DNA of 64,000 bases from NCBI RefSeq assembly GCF_009497895.1, contig NZ_CP033116.1, positions 3,968,001-4,032,000 of the forward strand, written 5' to 3'. The notes under the pieces are model-generated. The model worked only from the letters and a program-made list of their open reading frames with translations. It did no database searches and had not been told where the DNA came from. This stretch comes from Halopseudomonas pelagia. GTDB lineage: Bacteria; Pseudomonadota; Gammaproteobacteria; Pseudomonadales; Pseudomonadaceae. The position numbers and the translations under genes are program-made. How positions within the stretch are numbered: the first letter of the stretch is position 1; each line of letters begins with the position of its first letter. Positions 59,090 through 64,000 of the stretch are shown piece by piece.

Positions 59090-59758
59090 TTACAGCGGAC
59101 GCAGGTTGATTTCCACGCGGCGGTTCTGGGCCCGGCCGGCTTCAGTATTATTGCTGGCAATCGGCTGATTCGGACCAGCGCCACTGCTGCTGATACGCGA
59201 CCCTGGTACACCCTGGCCGGTCAGGTAAGCTGCGACGCTTCCAGCCCGCTCCTGTGACAGACGCATGTTCAGGTCCATGCCACCGGTGCTGTCGGTATGA
59301 CCGATGATATCGATACCGTTCTTGTCAAACTCCTTGAACACCTTGACCAGTGAATTCAACGTCGGGTAGAAGCTGCTGGACACATCCGAAGAGTTGCTGG
59401 CGAATGTAATATTGCCTGGCATGACCAGTTGCAGATTATCGCCGTTACGGATTACCTGAACGCCAGTGCCTGACAGCTCCTGACGCAAGCGCGCTTCCTG
59501 CTGATCAACGTAATAACCATAACCCGCTCCGGCAGCGCCGCCGACGGTCGCGCCAATCAGTGCGCCTTTGGCACGGTCACTTTTGCTCGAAGTCGCGGCG
59601 CCCACCACGGCGCCAGCTGCAGCACCGCCCAGACCATAGATGGCTGACTTGCCTGTTTCGCGCTCACCGGTATAGGGGTTGGTAGTACACCCGACCAGCA
59701 AAACAGAGCAGAAGCCGGCAACGATCAAACCATGGGTTTTTGTGGCGTTGAATATCAT
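59090..59758 (-). CDS. OmpA-family lipoprotein with glycine-zipper domain (YiaD-like)
   Basis: The 222-residue precursor has a lipobox LVGC (Cys24) followed by a glycine-zipper segment (YGLGGAAAGAVVGAATSS and GALIGATVGGAAGAGYGYY, about residues 42-85). A C-terminal OmpA peptidoglycan-binding domain (about 105-222) contains DIIGHTDSTGG and NMRLSQERA. It probably anchors the outer membrane to peptidoglycan. The gene stands alone. Confidence 0.9.
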   Translation of the reverse strand: MIFNATKTHGLIVAGFCSVLLVGCTTNPYTGERETGKSAIYGLGGAAAGAVVGAATSSKSDRAKGALIGATVGGAAGAGYGYYVDQQEARLRQELSGTGVQVIRNGDNLQLVMPGNITFASNSSDVSSSFYPTLNSLVKVFKEFDKNGIDIIGHTDSTGGMDLNMRLSQERAGSVAAYLTGQGVPGSRISSSGAGPNQPIASNNTEAGRAQNRRVEINLRPL

Positions 59759-59861
59759 GAATGAATCCTTTGTTTTTTAATTACTCGTGTCCAGAGGTTA
59801 GCATGCCAATCAGGTGGCCCGCTGATATACAGACCACAAAGCCGGCATTTATTTCCTGAAC

Positions 59862-60533
59862 TCAGGCGCGGATGAACGGGTTGCTGCGCATTTCATCGCC
59901 TAACAGGGTATCGGCGCCGTGCCCGGTCACCACCACCGCCTCCTCGTCCAGACGATAAAGCCTCTCGCGGATAGACTTCTCGATCTGCCGATAATCCCCA
60001 CCCCACAAATCAGTGCGGCCGATACCGCCGCGAAACAGCGTGTCACCGGCAATCAGCAGCTTGTCCTGCGGGAACCAGAAGCTCATCGAGCCCGGCGTAT
60101 GGCCTGGCGTATGCAAGGCCACGCCACACCCGCAGGCTAGCTCCTCATCATCGCTCAACCACTGATCCGGCGCCGGTACCGGCACATAGGGCACGCCAAA
60201 CAATTTGCACTGCATTTCCAGGTTATCCCAGAGGAACTGGTCTTCCTTGTGCAAATGCAGTGTGGCGCCGGTGGCCTTTTTCATCTCGCCGGAGGCCAGG
60301 AAGTGATCCAGGTGCGCATGCGTATGAATGATGCTCACCACCTTCAAGCCCAGCGCGTCCAGCCGATCAAGGATCAACTGGTGATCGCCGCCCGGATCAA
60401 TCACCAAGGCTTTCTTGCTCACGGGGTCGCCGATGATGGTGCAGTTGCACTGCAACGGACCGACGGGGAAGGTTTCGCGGATCAGCGCGGTAGCATTGGT
60501 CATGCCGGTTCCGCTTCTGTTTTCAGCTTTCAT
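59862..60533 (-). CDS. Metallo-beta-lactamase-fold hydrolase (glyoxalase II-like)
   Basis: The ~223-residue protein has the MBL zinc motif HTHAHLDH, the further ligands HTPGHTPGSM and AGDTLFRGGIGRTDL, and VVTGHGADT. It resembles YcbL/GloB-like thioester hydrolases; the substrate is uncertain. The ATG at 60533 overlaps the TGA of the upstream transporter by one base, with GAGGAG 5 bp upstream, so it is translationally coupled. A second in-frame ATG at 60503 matches the usual N-terminus of the family. Confidence 0.87.
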   Translation of the reverse strand: MKAENRSGTGMTNATALIRETFPVGPLQCNCTIIGDPVSKKALVIDPGGDHQLILDRLDALGLKVVSIIHTHAHLDHFLASGEMKKATGATLHLHKEDQFLWDNLEMQCKLFGVPYVPVPAPDQWLSDDEELACGCGVALHTPGHTPGSMSFWFPQDKLLIAGDTLFRGGIGRTDLWGGDYRQIEKSIRERLYRLDEEAVVVTGHGADTLLGDEMRSNPFIRA

Positions 60534-61771
60534 CAACTCTCCTCGCCCCGATGCACCAATTTGTCTACCACCAGACTCCCGACAATATCCCCTTCCACAT
60601 TGACGGCGGTGCGCACGGTGTCCAGCAGGCGGTCGATGGGCAGCAGTATGGCAATGGCTTCCGCTGGCAGACCAACCGCTTGCAGCACCATGACCATGGT
60701 CACCATGCCGGCACTGGGGATGCCTGGCGCACCGGTGGAAGCGATCATCGCAGTAAAGAACACCACCATCTGTTGCGCGAAGCTCAACTCAATGCCCACC
60801 AGGTTGGCGACGAACAGCGCCGCTGCCGCTTCGTAAAGCGCGGTGCCGTCCATGTTCATGGTGGCGCCCAGAGGCAAAACAAAGCCGGCGATGCTGCGTC
60901 GCACCCCGAGGTTGTGCTCGGCGCAGCGCAGGGAAATTGGCAGCGTAGCGGCGCTGGAGCTGGTGGCAAACGCAGTAATCAGCGCTTCCCGTGAGCCGCG
61001 CCAGAACCACAACGGTGACTTGCCGGTAACCGCAAATAATATACCCGGCAAGATGACCACGCCGTGCAATAGCGTGGTGGCAAACACCAGCACGATAAAG
61101 CCGAGCATGGTCACCAGCAATGACACATCCTGCTCGGCCACCAGCCGGATCAGCAGTGCCAGAATCCCCAGCGGCGCCAGACGCATGATCCAGTTGATCA
61201 CCTGCATCAGCAGCTCAAGAAACTCCTGCATCAGAGTCAGTATGCCGCTATAACGCTCGCCACCGGCCACCAGCGCAATGCCGATAAACAGTGCAAATAC
61301 GACAATGGCCAGGATGCTGCCGTTGGCAAAGGCAGCGAAGGGGTTCTGGAACAGGTTGGCGAAAAAGTGCAGGAAGAACTCCGGCATGGTCAATTGCCGG
61401 GCCTCGAACGCGTCCATGGCATCGGCGAACAGGGTGATTGGCAGGTCCGCACCGGGCTTGAAGATATTCGCTGCGATCAACGCCACGAGCATGGCCAGAG
61501 AAGCGGTTATGACAAAATACACCAGCGTGGTTATCCACACCCGATTGACCTGATGGTGTGCCTGCAGATTGGCCACACCCACGACGATGGAGGTAAATAT
61601 CAGCGGCACCAGAATCATCTTCAACATGCCAATGAAAATGCTACCAATCAGCGTGCTGGCATAGAGCACACCCGAACGCACACCCTGCTCGGCAGGCAAA
61701 AAGCCCAGCCCCCAGCCAATCAGAACACCCAAACAGGCGGCAATCAGTATCTGACGATTCAAGCTGGGCAT
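60533..61771 (-). CDS. Dicarboxylate/amino acid:cation symporter (GltP/DctA family)
   Basis: The 412-residue inner-membrane symporter of the DAACS family has about eight helices and two hairpins, with the diagnostic FATSSSAATLPISL, LPLGATMNMDGTALYEAAAALFVANLVG and IASTGAPGIPSAGMV. It takes up glutamate, aspartate or C4-dicarboxylates with cations; the exact substrate is unclear. It overlaps the MBL hydrolase gene (TGATG), suggesting co-expression. Confidence 0.92.
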   Translation of the reverse strand: MPSLNRQILIAACLGVLIGWGLGFLPAEQGVRSGVLYASTLIGSIFIGMLKMILVPLIFTSIVVGVANLQAHHQVNRVWITTLVYFVITASLAMLVALIAANIFKPGADLPITLFADAMDAFEARQLTMPEFFLHFFANLFQNPFAAFANGSILAIVVFALFIGIALVAGGERYSGILTLMQEFLELLMQVINWIMRLAPLGILALLIRLVAEQDVSLLVTMLGFIVLVFATTLLHGVVILPGILFAVTGKSPLWFWRGSREALITAFATSSSAATLPISLRCAEHNLGVRRSIAGFVLPLGATMNMDGTALYEAAAALFVANLVGIELSFAQQMVVFFTAMIASTGAPGIPSAGMVTMVMVLQAVGLPAEAIAILLPIDRLLDTVRTAVNVEGDIVGSLVVDKLVHRGEES

Positions 61772-61847
61772 GGGCTCGCTCTCCGCGGGTCTGGCGAATT
61801 GTTCATTTCAAAGGAATTTCAAGAATACATCAATTGGCCTGCATGAC

Positions 61848-63398
61848 TTAATGCGTTGCGCTCAACACCGGCAAGTGACGAAGAAAGCGCGCTGTTAACA
61901 CAGCGGTCAAGAACATGATCAATGCGCCAATGATGGCATTGGTGTGCAGGGCGGCGCTAAAGGCCTGTTGCACAGCCAGCAGCAAATCCGCCGCCGGCTC
62001 GGCAGGCAATCGGGCAATCACGCCCAACGCACCACCGATGGTATCAATGGCGATTTCAGCCTGCTCCACCGGTACGCTGGCAGGAATGCTGTCGGTCATC
62101 TGCCGACGGTATACCGCAGCGCCGATGCTGCCGATCACCGCAATGCCCATGGCCATACCCAGCTCCGTGGCGGTTTCCGAGGTTGCCGAAGCCGCGCCGG
62201 CTTTCTCGGCTGGCGCCGAACCTATCACCAGATCAGTACCCAGGATCATCATCGGCATGATGCCCACGCCCATGATGATGGTGCCGGCGACCAACCACCA
62301 GACGGTGGCCATGTCATTGACCAGCATCATGCACACGAACCCGAACACCGCGAGCAGCAAACCGCCGCTGACCAGATGCGACGGCTTGATCCGCCTCGCC
62401 ATGCGCGGCACCAGTAGCGACAACAGCACCTGGATAACTGCCGAGGGCACCATCAGCACGCCGGCCCACAACGGCGACAACCTGAGCACACCCTGCAGGT
62501 ATTGAAAGACCATCAGCCAGGTCCCTGACAACGCCAGGATGGTCAGCATCATGGCGACCACCGAGGTACTGAAAGCACGATTGGCAAACAGCCGCAGATC
62601 GAACATTGGCTGAGTCAGCGCCCGCTGACGACGGATAAACACCCAGCCGATCAACACCCCGGCGAGCACCGCGACGCATACCACCAGGCTGATGCCATCG
62701 CGTGCCAGCTCCTTGATGCCATACACAAGCGACAGGAAGGTCGAGATACACAGCAGCGCACTGGTGATATCCAGCCGCCCGGCTTTTCTATCTTTGCATT
62801 CAGGCAACAGCAATGGCCCGGCGACCAGCAACAGCAACATGACCGGTACGCCCAGGAGAAATACCGACCCCCACCAGAAGAATTCCAGCAAGGCGCCGCC
62901 CACCAATGGCCCCAGCGCGCTGCCGACCAGAAAGCCGGTCATCCACACGGTGATCGCGAAGGTACGTTCCGACGGCACCTCGAACAGTTCGCGAATCAGC
63001 GACAGCGTCGAGGGCATGAGCGTGGCGCCGGAGATACCCAGCAAAGCGCGGGTCAGAATCAGCATATTGGCCGAGGTGGAAAAGGCCGCCAGTACGGAAG
63101 CCACACCAAACGCCGCGGCGCCCATCAGCAGCAGTTTACGCCGGCCGATGCGGTCGCCCAATGTGCCCATGGTGATCAGGAAACCGGCAATCATGAAGCC
63201 GTAGATATCCAGAATCCACAGCAGTTGTGAGCTGGTTGGCTGCAAATCGGCGCTCAGATGCGGCGCCGCCAGATGCAGCACGGTCATGTCCAGCGCCAGT
63301 AACAGTGTCGGTAGAACCAGCACGGCCAAGCCCCACCACTCGCGGCGACCGGCGTAACGGGGAGCAACGACTTCGGAGGTGGGATGGGTGGCCAACAT
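61848..63398 (-). CDS. MFS multidrug exporter, DHA2 family (14 helices, SmvA/QacA-like)
   Basis: The ~516-residue transporter has 14 predicted helices. It shows the motifs LDMTVLHLAAPHLSADL (motif D1), MGTLGDRIGRRKLLLMG (motif A) and GISGATLMPSTLSLI (motif C), all typical of DHA2 drug:H+ antiporters that export cationic biocides. The ATG ending at 63398 is preferred over a TTG at 63419. The palindrome GTCTAGAC (63404-63411) lies just upstream of the start. A LuxR-type regulator is next upstream on the same strand. Confidence 0.9.
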   Translation of the reverse strand: MLATHPTSEVVAPRYAGRREWWGLAVLVLPTLLLALDMTVLHLAAPHLSADLQPTSSQLLWILDIYGFMIAGFLITMGTLGDRIGRRKLLLMGAAAFGVASVLAAFSTSANMLILTRALLGISGATLMPSTLSLIRELFEVPSERTFAITVWMTGFLVGSALGPLVGGALLEFFWWGSVFLLGVPVMLLLLVAGPLLLPECKDRKAGRLDITSALLCISTFLSLVYGIKELARDGISLVVCVAVLAGVLIGWVFIRRQRALTQPMFDLRLFANRAFSTSVVAMMLTILALSGTWLMVFQYLQGVLRLSPLWAGVLMVPSAVIQVLLSLLVPRMARRIKPSHLVSGGLLLAVFGFVCMMLVNDMATVWWLVAGTIIMGVGIMPMMILGTDLVIGSAPAEKAGAASATSETATELGMAMGIAVIGSIGAAVYRRQMTDSIPASVPVEQAEIAIDTIGGALGVIARLPAEPAADLLLAVQQAFSAALHTNAIIGALIMFLTAVLTARFLRHLPVLSATH

Positions 63399-63478
63399 GA
63401 CTTGTCTAGACGCCTTCAATCAGAATCAGGCGCTGCTTTATAACGCTTGCAGCCAGGTTGCGCAATCATGGCGCGGCG

Positions 63479-64000
63479 CTACTCGAGCAGACCCAGCACC
63501 TTGGCTTGTGCCACGGCCTGAGTGCGCCGCGCCACGCCCAACTTGTTATTGATACGCCGCGCATGGCTTTTCACGGTGTGCAGCGAAATGAACAGCGCCT
63601 CGCTGATCTGCTGATTGGAATAGCCCTGAGCGATGCAGCGCAGCACATCCAGCTCGCGGGTGCTGAGTGAGTCCTGCAGCGTGGCGGCAATAGTCTGCCC
63701 GTCAGGCCGGTCGATGGTCGGCAGAGTACCCAGCAACCGGTCACGCAGACGCGATGCTGGTGCGCGCGCTAACGAATCCACCAGACCAGGTGGCGCCTGA
63801 TGCAGCAGGGGCAAAAAGGGTCCGCTGATATTGTCTTCGACCGCCAGCGCCAGTGCGGCTAACAGAATCTTTTCCGCTTCCATCGGCCGCTGCAGGCGAT
63901 ACAGCATGCGCACCAGCAGCGCCATCACCGCCAGCGCCTGCAGATGCTGCCCGCCGTGCTGCAGCTGGCTTAACAGTGCGCGCAATACGCTTTCGGCCGC
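63479..64000 (-). CDS. LuxR-family (MalT-like) transcriptional regulator, C-terminal part (partial)
   Basis: The frame is open through the end of the window, so only the last ~174 residues are present. The C-terminal helix-turn-helix is clear: LSTRELDVLRCIAQGYSNQQ and SLHTVKSHARRINNKLGV. Preceding it are TPR-like helices (VMALLVRMLYRLQRPMEAEK), which suggests a large MalT/AcoK-type ATP-dependent activator. The protein is encoded next to the MFS exporter and may control it; this is inferred from position only. Confidence 0.82.
   Translation of the reverse strand, partial: AAESVLRALLSQLQHGGQHLQALAVMALLVRMLYRLQRPMEAEKILLAALALAVEDNISGPFLPLLHQAPPGLVDSLARAPASRLRDRLLGTLPTIDRPDGQTIAATLQDSLSTRELDVLRCIAQGYSNQQISEALFISLHTVKSHARRINNKLGVARRTQAVAQAKVLGLLE

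Overview
The window comes from a gammaproteobacterium of the Pseudomonadaceae, most likely Pseudomonas in the broad sense (Halopseudomonas-like). The evidence is Pseudomonas-style gene order and protein sequence (guaBA, leuA, der-bamB-yfgM-hisS-ispG-rodZ-pilF-rlmN-ndk, cysE-trmJ-suhB, queA-tgt-yajC-secDF with an adjacent tRNA-Leu, trxB-cysZ, ackA-pta), GC-rich codon use, and the Pseudomonas-type DUF2388 protein. The species cannot be named from the sequence alone. No rRNA, phage, insertion sequence or CRISPR array was seen.

Layout. 1-824: the end of a lipid-transport (MCE/ABC) operon. 882-4046: guaB-guaA on the minus strand, divergent from xseA and an M23 peptidase. 6390-6780: a leader containing a long imperfect stem, then leuA and an Old Yellow Enzyme. 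9801-21869: a long minus-strand housekeeping run (der to trmJ) covering ribosome assembly, outer-membrane assembly, histidyl-tRNA charging, isoprenoid synthesis, cell shape, type IV pili, rRNA methylation, nucleotide metabolism and cysteine metabolism. The isc iron-sulfur operon is reduced to a lone cysteine desulfurase here. 22017-28662: suhB, then secDF-yajC-tgt-queA on the minus strand and a tRNA-Leu(CAA). 28763-31117: a large DUF4105 envelope protein and a small exported DUF2388 protein.

31480-48826 is the accessory highlight: a complete, tightly overlapping aryl polyene (APE) pigment cluster of 20 co-directional genes. It encodes a chain-length-factor-like ketosynthase, acyltransferases, two acyl carrier proteins, a membrane protein, an aryl-CoA/ACP ligase fused to a dehydratase domain, a glycosyltransferase, an aromatic amino acid ammonia-lyase, a thioesterase, a LolA-like carrier, an MMPL exporter, a flavin-dependent halogenase-like enzyme, a DUF3261 lipoprotein, two ketosynthases, a second dehydratase, a ketoreductase, a small secreted protein and a phosphopantetheinyl transferase. 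In the inferred pathway the ammonia-lyase supplies an aryl-acrylate starter, the ligase loads it on an ACP, the type II polyketide enzymes extend the conjugated chain, and the envelope proteins move it to the outer membrane.

48887-64000 returns to general metabolism: trxB, cysZ, a GT4 mannosyltransferase-like gene, a TetR/Old Yellow Enzyme pair with a shared operator motif, a SlyD-like FKBP, ackA-pta, a YihG-type acyltransferase, an OmpA-family lipoprotein, a dicarboxylate/amino acid symporter with a metallo-hydrolase, and a 14-helix MFS exporter beside a LuxR-type regulator that runs off the end.
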